In this document: positions 45,877-54,737 of the stretch, piece by piece
Layout of the letters: every line of letters begins with the position of its first letter
How positions within the stretch are numbered: the stretch's first letter is position 1
NCBI GenBank assembly: GCA_022834735.1
Contig: BQKD01000001.1
Span: 473,659-537,658 of the forward strand
Direction: 5' to 3'
From: Erysipelotrichaceae bacterium OPF54
Lineage (GTDB): Bacteria > Bacillota_I > Bacilli_A > Erysipelotrichales > Erysipelotrichaceae
DNA length: 64,000 bases
Made by a program: the position numbers and the translations under genes
The notes under the pieces: model-generated
What the model was told of the DNA's origin: nothing
The model's input: the letters and a program-made list of their open reading frames with translations, nothing else
The model's database searches: none

Positions 45877-46009
45877 TAAGAAGCATACGGGTTGGAGCGG
45901 ACTTTGGCCGTAACGCCGTTTCATCTTAACGAAGAAGGAAGATTTTTAGATACGGAATGCTTATAATGAAAGCGTATGACATATAAAGGGAAAGGGGAGA
46001 GTTTTGATT

Positions 46010-47434
46010 ATGGAAAAAACTGTGAAGCTTGAATCGAACATGCTGCAGGGATCGCTTTGGAAGCCGGTCCTGCTTTTTGCGTTGCCACTGGCTGCGACGG
46101 GGATCCTTCAGCAGCTGTTCAATGCGGCCGATATTGCGGTGGTCGGGCAGTTTACGCAGGAGCGCGGGGCAATCGCGATGGCGGCAGTAGGGGCCAATTC
46201 GCCAGTGGTTGCTTTGCTGCTCAACTTTTTTGTCGGCATTTCGCTTGGAAGCAATGTCGTGATCGCGAACGCGCTGGGATCGGGCCATCACAAGGTGGTT
46301 CATTCGGCGATCGGGACATCGATCCTTCTTGCTCTGGCTGGCGGGGTGATCATGGGTGTTCTTGGAGAACTGATTGCCGGTCCGCTGTTTGCGTCTTTGA
46401 ATGTTCCGGAGGAGGTCATGGAAATGGCTGTTCTGTATTTCCGGATCTATATGTTGGGTATGCCTGTGATCCTGCTTTACAACTTTGAGGCGGCGATATT
46501 AAGGGGTGCCGGAGATACGAGAACGCCGCTCATGGTGCTTACGTTGTCCGGAATCATCAATGTGATCCTCAATCTTGTGTTTGTGATCGGTATGGGCATG
46601 GCGGTCGAAGGGGTGGCAATCGCTACGGTCGTTTCCAATCTGGTCAGTTCGGTCGTATTGCTGTTCAAGCTGCTGGGTTCCGAAACGGAGATCAGGCTCG
46701 ACATCCGGAACTTCTCTTTTGATAAAGGGGTACTGATCCGTATATTAAGAATCGGGGTGCCTGCAGGGATCCAGAGTTCTGTCTTCTCGATCGCGAATGT
46801 GATCGTGCAGGGGGCAACCAATTCGCTGGGCACGATCGTGATGGCGGCGAGCAGCGCGGCGATGAATATCGAGATCTTTGCGTTTAATGTGTTTCAGTCG
46901 TTTGGACAGGCATGCACAACGTTTGTCGGACAGAATTACGGGGCGAATCAGGTGGCACGGTGCAAACAGGTGCTCAAGGTCTGCTGGATCGAAAGTGCTG
47001 TGCTCACGATCCTGTCTATTGTGCTGATCATCAGCGTGGGCAAAAATCTGCTGGCAATCTTCAATGGAGATCCGGAAGTGATCGAGACGGGATATATGCG
47101 GATGTGTATTATTTTTCCGGCATACATTTTTTCGCTGACGTATGATTCGATTTCCGGTTATCTGAGGGGGTTTGGTATTTCATTGCTGCCGGCTGTCCTG
47201 ACGACGATCGCGATCTGCGGATCCCGAATCACATGGGTTTATTTTGTATTTCCTCTTGCGCCAACTTTCTTCACGATTATGGCAATTTTTCCGATTTCTC
47301 TTGGACTGGCTGCCTTGTTTTTGGTCATTGCGCTTTTTATAAAAAAGCCGGCTGGAACAATTTTGAAGAGACAGCAGGTACAGGCTGGATCTGTGGAAGA
47401 AGAAAAAGAACAGAAAATGGCTGTTCAGATGTAA
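46010..47434 (+). CDS. MATE-family multidrug/cation exporter
   Basis: The 474-residue protein with 12 helices has ALPLAATGILQQLFNAADIA near the N-terminus, EAAILRGAGDTRTPL and, in the second half, GQNYGANQVARCKQVLKV. These are standard for the DinF/NorM superfamily. It exports drugs or metabolites using Na+ or H+. The ATG at 46010 follows AAAGGGGAGAG; a TTG two codons upstream is less likely. It ends at a strong hairpin. Confidence 0.92.
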   Translation: MEKTVKLESNMLQGSLWKPVLLFALPLAATGILQQLFNAADIAVVGQFTQERGAIAMAAVGANSPVVALLLNFFVGISLGSNVVIANALGSGHHKVVHSAIGTSILLALAGGVIMGVLGELIAGPLFASLNVPEEVMEMAVLYFRIYMLGMPVILLYNFEAAILRGAGDTRTPLMVLTLSGIINVILNLVFVIGMGMAVEGVAIATVVSNLVSSVVLLFKLLGSETEIRLDIRNFSFDKGVLIRILRIGVPAGIQSSVFSIANVIVQGATNSLGTIVMAASSAAMNIEIFAFNVFQSFGQACTTFVGQNYGANQVARCKQVLKVCWIESAVLTILSIVLIISVGKNLLAIFNGDPEVIETGYMRMCIIFPAYIFSLTYDSISGYLRGFGISLLPAVLTTIAICGSRITWVYFVFPLAPTFFTIMAIFPISLGLAALFLVIALFIKKPAGTILKRQQVQAGSVEEEKEQKMAVQM

Positions 47435-47445
47435 AATATGAAATG

Positions 47446-47473
47446 ACCACCGGCAAAACCGGTGGTTGTTTTT
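47446..47473 (+). terminator. Intrinsic terminator of the MATE gene
   Basis: ACCACCGG / CCGGTGGT with a CAAAA loop and TTGTTTTT. Confidence 0.93.
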
Positions 47474-47756
47474 GCGAGGAGAAGGAATAGGGTTATGGAA
47501 AATTATAGATTAGCCCTGATCATTCGAGGATGCATTGAGAGCTATTAAAAACATTTAACACTGTGGTTTCATAAGCATCAATAAGCCTACATTCTAAAAC
47601 CCAAACTAAAATAACTTACACAGTTTTCTTGACAAACCCAAAAATGTATTCAAAAAGACCTTTCTAAATCTAATTGAGCAAGCAATACGTCTCTTTCATT
47701 CATCTTATCCCTTCTTTTATTTGTTCGTTTTTCATATTTAACATTAGCCGTAAAAT
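47474..47756. other. AT-rich boundary of the accessory island
   Basis: No gene was found. Composition changes here from GC-balanced to AT-rich and stays so to about 51300. A palindrome GCCGTAAA / TTTACGGC near 47748-47763 lies at the end of the next minus-strand gene and may be its weak terminator. No tRNA or direct repeat marking an attachment site was seen. Confidence 0.45.
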
Positions 47757-48596
47757 TTACGGCAAAAGGCTTTCAACCAACGAAGCAACCCTTCTTTTAT
47801 CTTTTACATACGGAATTTTATCGGTTTCGCTCATCCAAAACTCGATGTCGGCATAATTCATGTTTTTCAGCACATGAATAGGCAATTCCTTCTTTAAAAC
47901 ATCAGAAACCTTTAAAGCAAACAATTCTGTTAATTTAACTTTAAAACCTGATTTATTCAACGGAGTCTTTAAGTGTTTTAGTTTATTTTCAAAGACTTGG
48001 CTATCCACATCTTCCTGCGAAAGACAAGTTGACGGAAACTTAATCAAACTTCCTTTATACCGAAAAAACCTAATCATTCTTCCGTTGCCAGAGTAATAAT
48101 AATCTTCCTCTTGATTCTTTTTTAAAAGATCGACCGTAAGCGGCGACAAAGGATAAACTTCGTCATTATATACGATTTGATCGCCACCATTCCAATCTTC
48201 CTTCTTTATTCTAAGAAGATCTCCCCATTCTCTTATGCCATCGTATAAAAGCATAATCATAAGCTGATCTAGCTTTTTTCTGTCCGCTGGTTCTACATCA
48301 ATATTGAGAAGCTCGTCGATCGGCTTCATCCTGCGTTGGTTCACTTCTTTCATATATCCTTTAAAAGGAACATTGTACCATTCGGCAAACTCTAAATCAT
48401 ATCCTTTCAATTTCGCATACTCTTCAATACGTCTCATATACTTATAAAACGTTTCTTTTGGAAGAACATGCGCGTTCTTCAGTTGTGTGCTATAGTCGTC
48501 ATAGAAATTGACGAATTCCTGTTCTGTCATGTTTTGGAGCGTTGTGGAATAAGAATTTTCTATATTCTCAAGCATCTTATAATTCGTATTTTCCAT
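47757..48596 (-). CDS. Phage-integrase-fold protein, MrpR repressor-like
   Basis: The 279-residue protein is AT-rich and unlike its neighbours in codon use. The N-terminus has a core-binding-like segment (TEQEFVNFYDDYSTQLKN, then FYKYMRRIEEYAKLKGYDLE), and the middle LDQLMIMLLYDGIREWGDLL resembles the first catalytic box of tyrosine recombinases. The rest of the catalytic Arg-His-Arg-Tyr set is not evident, so it is probably a non-catalytic relative such as the SP-beta master repressor MrpR. DNA binding is inferred. It lies first in an island with Fic and MazG genes. Confidence 0.5.
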   Translation of the reverse strand: MENTNYKMLENIENSYSTTLQNMTEQEFVNFYDDYSTQLKNAHVLPKETFYKYMRRIEEYAKLKGYDLEFAEWYNVPFKGYMKEVNQRRMKPIDELLNIDVEPADRKKLDQLMIMLLYDGIREWGDLLRIKKEDWNGGDQIVYNDEVYPLSPLTVDLLKKNQEEDYYYSGNGRMIRFFRYKGSLIKFPSTCLSQEDVDSQVFENKLKHLKTPLNKSGFKVKLTELFALKVSDVLKKELPIHVLKNMNYADIEFWMSETDKIPYVKDKRRVASLVESLLP

Positions 48597-49069
48597 AATT
48601 CCCTTCCAATCTATTCATTGTTTTCATAATATACTTTACTGTTGCTTCTGCGTCGTTTGCGTTCTTAACACCTCTTTATAAGTGTCTGCGATTTCTCCGA
48701 CATATTCGCCTTTTTATTTTGCCATAATATCATTTCGGCTTTCGAACTTCATTTTTCTCTGCCGATCACACAACGATCATATGCATTTTCCTTTTATTAA
48801 TAATTTGGTGATTTGATATACTTTATATATTGTTTCCCAGATCAAATGTTCAATCTATATCTGTCATTTTTAAGAATATTCTGGCAGACTGTTAAAAATC
48901 TTCCGTATACCCTAGATCAGTATTCTTTTTCCCTGAAGCTTCTGCTTTGTGGTCGATTCAATATAGAAATCATCCTTTATATTTTTTAACCAGATCTTTC
49001 ATAATGAATTCGGCAATAGAAGTCTGGCAGATGATGCGATGCCATAAAAATATTTTTTATATGTTCAGC
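48597..49069 (-). other. Intergenic stretch with a possible short gene relic
   Basis: No intact gene. On the minus strand ATG 48752 reads MKFESRNDIMAK then a stop at 48714. A shift of frame continues as KGEYVGEIADTYKEVLRTQ before a second stop near 48640. This looks like the decayed start of a small phage- or plasmid-type gene just ahead of the MrpR-like gene. The remainder (48760-49069) is AT-rich with no recognised signal. Confidence 0.3.
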
Positions 49070-49966
49070 TCATTTTGTATAGGAGATCCGAAAGTAATCG
49101 AGATAGGTTTTATAGCGATCCTGCGCCGTAAGACACGTATCGATCAAATATCCTTTCTGAAAATCCCATTCTTTTAATCCCCGATAGTAAAACAGTTTTA
49201 ATGGATCATCGATAATGAAAGGAACAATGTCGTATTTGAGACATTCCTTGAACAGGATCAGTCTGCCTACGCGACCGTTTCCATCCTGAAAAGGATGGAT
49301 TCGTTCAAACCGCACATGAAAATCGAGGATATCTTCAAATGTTTTTTCTTTGACCGAATGATAACGATTCAGGAGTTCCTTCATCTTTTCCGATACTTCT
49401 TCCGGAAGCGCAGTCTCGATTCCTCCTACTTCGTTAGGCACTTTTTTATATTTTCCAACCGCAAACCAGTCTTTTTTCGAATCGCTTGTACCAGCTTTTA
49501 AGATCCTGTGCAGCTTTTTAATAAAGCTTTCGCTCAAAGGATCGTTGGCATGATCGATGATCAGATCCACACAGCGAAAGTGATTGACTGTTTCGATAAT
49601 GTCATCGACATGTACTAGTTCGTTGCCAGCCAGAATTGTATTAGTTTCAAAAATATACCGTGTCTGATCATGAGTAAGCTGACTGCCTTCTATATGATTT
49701 GAATTATATGTCAGATCAATTTGCGTTTTATGGTAAATTCCGCCCGAATAACCTCTTTTTTTCTCTTCTTTCAAAACAGACAGTAAAGTCCGGGGGTTTT
49801 CTTTTTTGGTGCGAAGAAATATCGGCTTCTGCGCATTTTCGGGAATTTTCCATATCCGTCCCTCTTTTATGGCTCCTGCAATTTGTTTTCGGGCACAATA
49901 GTTTCGAACCGTATTATCGGATACGTTCCATTTATCTGCCATTTCCTTTACTGAAAAATATCTCAT
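49070..49966 (-). CDS. Fic-domain AMP transferase with N-terminal HTH
   Basis: The 298-residue protein probably transfers AMP from ATP to target proteins. Residues 1-45 form a MerR/excisionase-like helix-turn-helix (FSVKEMADKWNVSDNTVRNY). The inhibitory motif S-N-H-I-E-G (S89-G94) precedes the Fic core, as in class II Fic proteins, and the active site HPFQDGNGRVGR (H225 catalytic) is complete. The protein should therefore be auto-inhibited through E93. The HTH may bind its own promoter. It is AT-rich and alone between spacers. Confidence 0.9.
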   Translation of the reverse strand: MRYFSVKEMADKWNVSDNTVRNYCARKQIAGAIKEGRIWKIPENAQKPIFLRTKKENPRTLLSVLKEEKKRGYSGGIYHKTQIDLTYNSNHIEGSQLTHDQTRYIFETNTILAGNELVHVDDIIETVNHFRCVDLIIDHANDPLSESFIKKLHRILKAGTSDSKKDWFAVGKYKKVPNEVGGIETALPEEVSEKMKELLNRYHSVKEKTFEDILDFHVRFERIHPFQDGNGRVGRLILFKECLKYDIVPFIIDDPLKLFYYRGLKEWDFQKGYLIDTCLTAQDRYKTYLDYFRISYTK

Positions 49967-50070
49967 GATCCCTCCTGTTATAATAATATCAGTTATATCT
50001 GATAAAAATATAAATTTTTAAATTTCTTCAGTTATAACTGATAAAATATTTCTTGCGTTTATGCACTATT

Positions 50071-50391
50071 TTACAGTTCTGTATATTTTGAAGCATTTCC
50101 TTTTGCTTTTTCGATCGGATATTTTCTTTCATTCTGCGTCATTTTCATATTGACGATCTCATCTGCATCGAGTCCGAGCTTGTCCAGCAGATTTTGCGAG
50201 TAGACGATCACATCAGCCAGCTCTTCTTTTACATGCTGGAGATCGTAATCGGTATCGCTCCACTGAAAGCACTCAAGCAGTTCAGCCGCTTCGATCACGA
50301 TCGACTTGGCCAGGTTGGCAGGACTGTGAAACTGATCCCAGTCCCGGTCTTCTGTAAATTTGCGAATACGTTGTATTGTTTCCTGTTTCAT
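50071..50391 (-). CDS. MazG-like nucleotide pyrophosphohydrolase
   Basis: The 106-residue all-alpha NTP pyrophosphatase has the metal motif EAAELLECFQW ... EELADVIVYSQNL (ExxE plus ExxD). Small MazG-like enzymes remove non-canonical or excess dNTPs. The ATG at 50391 has AGGAAGG upstream. It follows a stub of a DUF2075 gene by 14 bases; DUF2075 ATPases and MazG are often adjacent, so this is what remains of that pair. Confidence 0.88.
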   Translation of the reverse strand: MKQETIQRIRKFTEDRDWDQFHSPANLAKSIVIEAAELLECFQWSDTDYDLQHVKEELADVIVYSQNLLDKLGLDADEIVNMKMTQNERKYPIEKAKGNASKYTEL

Positions 50392-50405
50392 TTTTATCCT
50401 TCCTC

Positions 50406-50552
50406 TTAGATTTCCCATTTTTTGCTGAGAAGAAATTCACTAATACTTGTAGAATGATGCATTTTTTCCTTGATATTGTCATACAGAGTATTTACCAGAT
50501 CATTTTCGGCATCCTTCATAAAATCCTTTTTAGTTCCTGAATATATAAGCAT
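50406..50552 (-). pseudogene. DUF2075 (Schlafen-like ATPase) gene stub
   Basis: A 48-codon frame with a good ribosome site (GGATGAGG) starts MLIYSGTKKDFMKDAENDLV and continues YDNIKEKMHHSTSISEF. This resembles the conserved first 40 residues of DUF2075 proteins. It then reads LLSKKWEI and stops, where the full-length family has hundreds of residues including a P-loop ATPase. An internal deletion has removed almost the whole gene but left the start signals that feed mazG. Confidence 0.6.
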
Positions 50553-50615
50553 AAGTTCACCTCATCCTTTATTCCGATTCTTTTTCATTATAGCGAGCAC
50601 TGTCAGGCATTTAAA

Positions 50616-51206
50616 TCAAAGAAGATCCTTGATACAGTACGAGTACAGATCCTCATAATAAAAGCTTTGATCGATACTCTTTAGATAAATCGATCGACTG
50701 TTTACAGACAGAGCCTTATTTAAATAATACTTGATTTCAATATCCCGGATTGGACTTCGTTCCATCGCAAGCAGATAGTCTTCTTTATCCACGAGGCTCC
50801 AGTCCACAACAAGCCCGATCTCCTTTTCCAGCATCCAGTTAAGCCAGATCCGCATACTTCTGCCATTCCCTTCATTAAAGGGATGAACAAGATTCATTTC
50901 AACATACTTTTTTATGATTTCTTCAAACGTAGACTGTGGCATTTGCTCCACTGCTTTTATGGCGGACTTAAGATAATTTGCAGGCACAAATTTAAAACCA
51001 TGTTTGATCAGATCAGTATTTCGTATAGTGCCGGCAAAATAATATATATCATCGAATAAGAATTTATGGATTGCTGACAGACTTTTCCAGGATCCTGGTT
51101 TAAACGATCTGCAATCAAATAGTTTGACTGCATTTTGCTTGCTTATTCTTTCTTCCTCTTTGATCAAATCAAAAGGATCAGCAATACCTAGTTTGTTTTT
51201 CATCAT
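50616..51206 (-). CDS. Fic-family protein, short (toxin-type)
   Basis: The 196-residue Fic protein has FAGTIRNTDLIKHGFKFVPA (the flap before the core) and the active site HPFNEGNGRSMRIW (H108). There is no N-terminal inhibitory motif. The C-terminus has SFYYED, close to the class III inhibitory pattern SxxxE(G/N). No separate antitoxin gene of the YhfG/VbhA type is visible next to it. ATG 51206 was chosen because GAGAG is five bases upstream; starts at 51218 and 51203 are alternatives. The preferred target of short Fic toxins is DNA gyrase or topoisomerase IV in known cases. Confidence 0.85.
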   Translation of the reverse strand: MMKNKLGIADPFDLIKEEERISKQNAVKLFDCRSFKPGSWKSLSAIHKFLFDDIYYFAGTIRNTDLIKHGFKFVPANYLKSAIKAVEQMPQSTFEEIIKKYVEMNLVHPFNEGNGRSMRIWLNWMLEKEIGLVVDWSLVDKEDYLLAMERSPIRDIEIKYYLNKALSVNSRSIYLKSIDQSFYYEDLYSYCIKDLL

Positions 51207-51312
51207 ATATGCTCTCATACTCTCATATTGTGATTATTATATGCTTTATTTTAATAACATCCTACTGGAAACCTGACGAAAAGAGTAAAAGAAAAAATCA
51301 GCTGATTTTAAT

Positions 51313-51918
51313 TCAGCCGATCCTTGATACGGACTCCCCGTTTTCTTCAGGCATATACCACCAGCTGTGAAAACCAGACATATAGGTCTTTGCACCCTTA
51401 GGCATCTGCGTCAAAGCATGATAAATATTGATATAGTCGCCAGCCCCCATCGATATCGAGCTCCATCCAAGACCAAGAAAGATCGCACAATGCGGAATGA
51501 ACAGACCAATAAGGTAGGGAATGAGCCCGAAAACAAGACTTGGCAGCACAGACATGAAAACAAAGCGAGCCTTGCTCATCGGCTCGATTCCGATCACGAA
51601 CAGCATGCCCTGCTTCAGGTTGGTATACAAATAGACATCCTCCCTGAAGCAGAGAGCATGGATGATCTCATGCGGAACGGTGCAGACCAGGGAAAGAAGA
51701 ATTCCAATCCAGAAACCGAATCCATTCAGATCGATCGAACGTAAAAACACGATCGGAATAAATAAAGTGATAAGCAGGACGACCGCAATGATGTTTGCCT
51801 TCTTTCCCAGTTCTCTGGTAGATCCGGCTTCCTTGAACTGGACAGCCCCTTCTTTGTGCAAAGCAGCCGGCAGTGTTTCAGGATCCAGATTGTATTTTCC
51901 TTTGTAGTGAAGTTTCAT
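51313..51918 (-). CDS. DUF3267 membrane metalloprotease-like protein
   Basis: The 201-residue protein has about five helices and an HEIIH zinc motif (PHEIIHALCF, residues about 83-92) at the start of a helix, as in DUF3267 and related site-2-like proteins. Function unknown; a membrane peptidase is possible. The ribosome region AAGAAAGGGG before ATG 51918 is complementary over nine bases to the CCCTTTCTT linker of the repeated small-RNA candidates. Confidence 0.72.
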   Translation of the reverse strand: MKLHYKGKYNLDPETLPAALHKEGAVQFKEAGSTRELGKKANIIAVVLLITLFIPIVFLRSIDLNGFGFWIGILLSLVCTVPHEIIHALCFREDVYLYTNLKQGMLFVIGIEPMSKARFVFMSVLPSLVFGLIPYLIGLFIPHCAIFLGLGWSSISMGAGDYINIYHALTQMPKGAKTYMSGFHSWWYMPEENGESVSRIG

Positions 51919-51971
51919 GATCATACCCCTTTCTTTATCTTCATTATAACGTAAAAAGCGCCCGCAGGCGC

Positions 51972-53075
51972 TTAGCGATCAAAAGATTCAGATACCTTTT
52001 CAAGCAGATGGATGATCGAAAGATGCTGCGGACACACTCTCTCGCACTGCCCGCACGCAATACAGGCGCTGGCTGGATTGCCGGCATTCGCATATTTCTC
52101 ATAGTACGTCTGGTAACGGGCATTTTTGCCATAAAGCTGCTCGCTGTTCCATGCAGTGAAAAGATCAGAGATCGAAATATGCATCGGGCATCCCGGAACA
52201 CAGTACCGGCATTTGGTACACGGGATCGTATCAGCCGACAGGATCGCGCCCGTGATCTCTTTTACCGCTTTCTTCTCCGCCTCGCTTAATGGAGCAGGGA
52301 ATTTCATGGTTTCCGCATTTTCCGTCATCTGTTCCGGCGCAGACATCCCGGACAGGATCGTCATGATCCCGTCTTTTTCAGCAAGGAATCGCAGCGCAAG
52401 AGCCGGCGCACTCGTCTGTGCAATATTTTGCTGGCAAATCTTCTCGGCCTCAGGAGGAAGGGAAGCCAGCGTTCCTCCTTTGATCGGCTCCATGACAATG
52501 ATCGGTTTATCGAATTTTTTAGCCACCTCATAGTTGCGCCGCGACTGGATCACACCATTTTCCCAGTCCAGATAGTTGAGCTGAAGCTGGACGAACTCAA
52601 GCTCCGGATGATCAGTCAGGATCTTTTCGAGCAGTTCAGGACCATCATGATAAGAAAAACCAATATGACTGATCTTTCCCTGCGCTTTCATTTCTTTCAG
52701 AAATTCGAACGCACCCAGTCTCTCATACGTTGGCAGATGTTTTTCTTCCACACTATGAAGAAGATAAAAATCAAAGTAGTCAACACCAGCCGCTTCGAGC
52801 GACTCATTAAAGATCCGCTTCACGTCTTCTTTGTTTTTAAGCTTCCATGCCGGCAGCTTGTCAGCCAGCGTGAAAGAAGTGCGCGGATACTTTTTGACCA
52901 GCGTTTCCCGGATCGCGTTTTCGCTTCCCGCATACGCATACGCCGTATCAAAGTACGTAAAACCGCTGTTCATAAAATGATCGACCATGTTCTGCACCTG
53001 AGACAGATCGATCGACCCGCTTTCGTCTTTTGGCAGACGCATCAGGCCAAAACCAAGTTTTGAATTGCTAAGCAT
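51972..53075 (-). CDS. Aldo/keto reductase with 4Fe-4S domain
   Basis: The 367-residue fusion has an AKR barrel with KLGFGLMRLPKDE at the start, FTYFDTAYAYAGSE (catalytic Asp and Tyr region), FYLLHSVEEKHL and IGFSYHDG, followed by ferredoxin motifs CTKCRYCVPGCPM and CIACGQCERVCPQ for two 4Fe-4S clusters. It is the second such fusion in the window. Likely a cytoplasmic oxidoreductase for carbonyl compounds; substrate unknown. Monocistronic. Confidence 0.9.
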   Translation of the reverse strand: MLSNSKLGFGLMRLPKDESGSIDLSQVQNMVDHFMNSGFTYFDTAYAYAGSENAIRETLVKKYPRTSFTLADKLPAWKLKNKEDVKRIFNESLEAAGVDYFDFYLLHSVEEKHLPTYERLGAFEFLKEMKAQGKISHIGFSYHDGPELLEKILTDHPELEFVQLQLNYLDWENGVIQSRRNYEVAKKFDKPIIVMEPIKGGTLASLPPEAEKICQQNIAQTSAPALALRFLAEKDGIMTILSGMSAPEQMTENAETMKFPAPLSEAEKKAVKEITGAILSADTIPCTKCRYCVPGCPMHISISDLFTAWNSEQLYGKNARYQTYYEKYANAGNPASACIACGQCERVCPQHLSIIHLLEKVSESFDR

Positions 53076-53199
53076 ATGATTCCCTCGCTTTCTTATCCTT
53101 ATTGTAAAGAAAAGAAAGAGGATCCAATATGAAAACGATCGATCTTAAAACCCGATTTACAATTCGATAGAAAAATTTCAGTTTTTTTCAAATACTGTT

Positions 53200-53637
53200 T
53201 CAATCATTGCGCTTTTTTAATTGATCATTGATTCGTTCTGCCTCTTTTATATTGTAATGGCGGAAAAGAAGAAAAAGCACTACGATCACAGCAAACTGAC
53301 CGATAAAAACAGCAGCAAAGCGAACAGGATCCGCCAGGGATCCGATCCATCCCAGGGAAGCCGCGATCACAAAATAGACAGGAATACCGATACCAAGATG
53401 GATCAGGATCTGCATATTTCGCGATAGCCGCTGATCATGATAAACGATGGTTGGCAATCCGAACCCAAGCCCGATCCCCATACTGCCAAGCACCATTTTC
53501 GTAAACCGGTAATGCTCGAGAGAAAAATTCCCTTGATAGATCTGGTCAAATACAAGGCCGATCAGACAGAACAGCGTACATGCGGTCCCCATACTGATCA
53601 GCGTATCGATCACAACAGTTTTCCATTTATTTTTCAT
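53200..53637 (-). CDS. DUF3021 four-helix membrane protein
   Basis: A 145-residue protein with four helices (residues about 7-30, 43-63, 74-95, 104-125). DUF3021 proteins normally follow a LytTR regulator gene, as here, with 14 bases between them. They are thought to work as a membrane partner controlling the regulator. Confidence 0.85.
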   Translation of the reverse strand: MKNKWKTVVIDTLISMGTACTLFCLIGLVFDQIYQGNFSLEHYRFTKMVLGSMGIGLGFGLPTIVYHDQRLSRNMQILIHLGIGIPVYFVIAASLGWIGSLADPVRFAAVFIGQFAVIVVLFLLFRHYNIKEAERINDQLKKRND

Positions 53638-53651
53638 AACATTTCTCCATT

Positions 53652-54086
53652 CTAAAGCCCGATAGCCTTTTTAAAAGCAGGCAGATATTTGCGCGACACA
53701 TAGTCCTGCTGTCCGTTTTTGAGCTTGAGCAGCAAAGCCGTGCCAAAGGATGGTTCGACATAGTCGATATGCCGGATATTGATGAGCGTTGTTTTCGAGA
53801 TGCGGATCCAGGAAGGACCAAGCAGCTCCTCGACCTCGTACAGTCTCTTTTTACAAGTAAAGATCTCCTGTTTTGCATACAGCCTGGTCTGTCCGTTTTC
53901 CACACGCACCATGTACAGATCATCGGGCTGTACAGGCACGATCCGTTCATCCTGCAAGACGCATAAAGGAAGCGGGGAAGCAGACAGCAGAGAGAGAAGT
54001 TGTTCGATCTCGGAAGTGATTTGGCTGGTATGGATGACGATATGCGGTTCTTTCTGATCCGGATCGATCTGGATGCTGGTTTTCAT
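53652..54086 (-). CDS. LytTR-family DNA-binding regulator
   Basis: The 144-residue protein lacks a receiver domain. The LytTR domain covers residues about 45-140: VQPDDLYMVRVENGQTRLYA, LGPSWIRISKTTLINIRHID and GQQDYVSRKYLPAFKKAIGL, with the conserved RISKxxLIN core. Paired with DUF3021 in a two-gene module. Its targets are unknown, and it may act on its own promoter. Ribosome site GAAAGGAG. Confidence 0.9.
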   Translation of the reverse strand: MKTSIQIDPDQKEPHIVIHTSQITSEIEQLLSLLSASPLPLCVLQDERIVPVQPDDLYMVRVENGQTRLYAKQEIFTCKKRLYEVEELLGPSWIRISKTTLINIRHIDYVEPSFGTALLLKLKNGQQDYVSRKYLPAFKKAIGL

Positions 54087-54233
54087 GAAAAGCTCCTTTC
54101 TGTTCCTGATTATACAAAAATCAGTTGAAAACAGAGACGATTTCTCGCAAGAGGCAGAGCAAAGAAAGTAAAAGGACGAAAATAAAGAGCGAAATGAACA
54201 GAATATGTGCTAAGCTGATTGCGAGGTGAACCT

Positions 54234-54680
54234 ATGAAAAAAATCCTGTTTATATGCCACGGCAACATCTGCCGCTCCGCCATGGCCGAATTCATCATGA
54301 AAGATCTTGTCAAAAAAGAAGGTATGAGCGACGATTTCTATATTGAATCGGCCGCCACGAGCACCGAAGAAACCGGAAATGATCTGTATCCGCCCGCAAA
54401 GCAGAAGCTTCGGGAAAAAGGAATACCATTTGCCCGTCACTACGCAAGACAGGTCACGAAAAAAGACTACAAGCTGTTCGACTATATTTTTGTCATGGAC
54501 AGCAACAACCAGCGCAATATCAAACGCATCATTCCGAACAACCCCGATCACAAGATCCATCTGCTGCTGGACGGAAAAAGTATCGCCGATCCATGGTATA
54601 CGGACGATTTTGAAACCACCTATCAGGATATCCTGAAAGGATGTCAGACATGGCTCGATCGACTGATCTGGGAAAAATAG
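54234..54680 (+). CDS. Low-molecular-weight protein tyrosine phosphatase
   Basis: The 148-residue phosphatase has the catalytic loop CHGNICRS (CxxxxxR-S, residues 8-15) and the general acid in ADPWYTD near residue 118, so it should be active. It removes phosphate from protein tyrosine or arginine. The ATG at 54234 follows GAGGTG; an upstream in-frame ATG lacks a site. Followed by a terminator. Confidence 0.92.
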   Translation: MKKILFICHGNICRSAMAEFIMKDLVKKEGMSDDFYIESAATSTEETGNDLYPPAKQKLREKGIPFARHYARQVTKKDYKLFDYIFVMDSNNQRNIKRIIPNNPDHKIHLLLDGKSIADPWYTDDFETTYQDILKGCQTWLDRLIWEK

Positions 54681-54717
54681 AAAAGACCGGCTGATTCATT
54701 CAGCCGACCTTTTTTTG
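54681..54717 (+). terminator. Bidirectional terminator, phosphatase / tpx
   Basis: AAAAGACCGGCTGA / TTCAGCCGACCTTTTTTT with a TTCA loop; symmetric enough to serve the convergent tpx gene. Confidence 0.85.
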
Positions 54718-54737
54718 TCCTATGCTTTCTCTTTATT

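Noticed and set aside
45877-46009. Riboswitch before the MATE exporter
   Set aside because: The leader is about 125 bases with small stems, but none of the conserved cores I know (guanidine, Mn2+, preQ1, PRPP) could be found.
47474-47756. A phage attachment site at the island border
   Set aside because: No tRNA end, integrase gene with full catalytic residues or matching direct repeat near 51300 was found.
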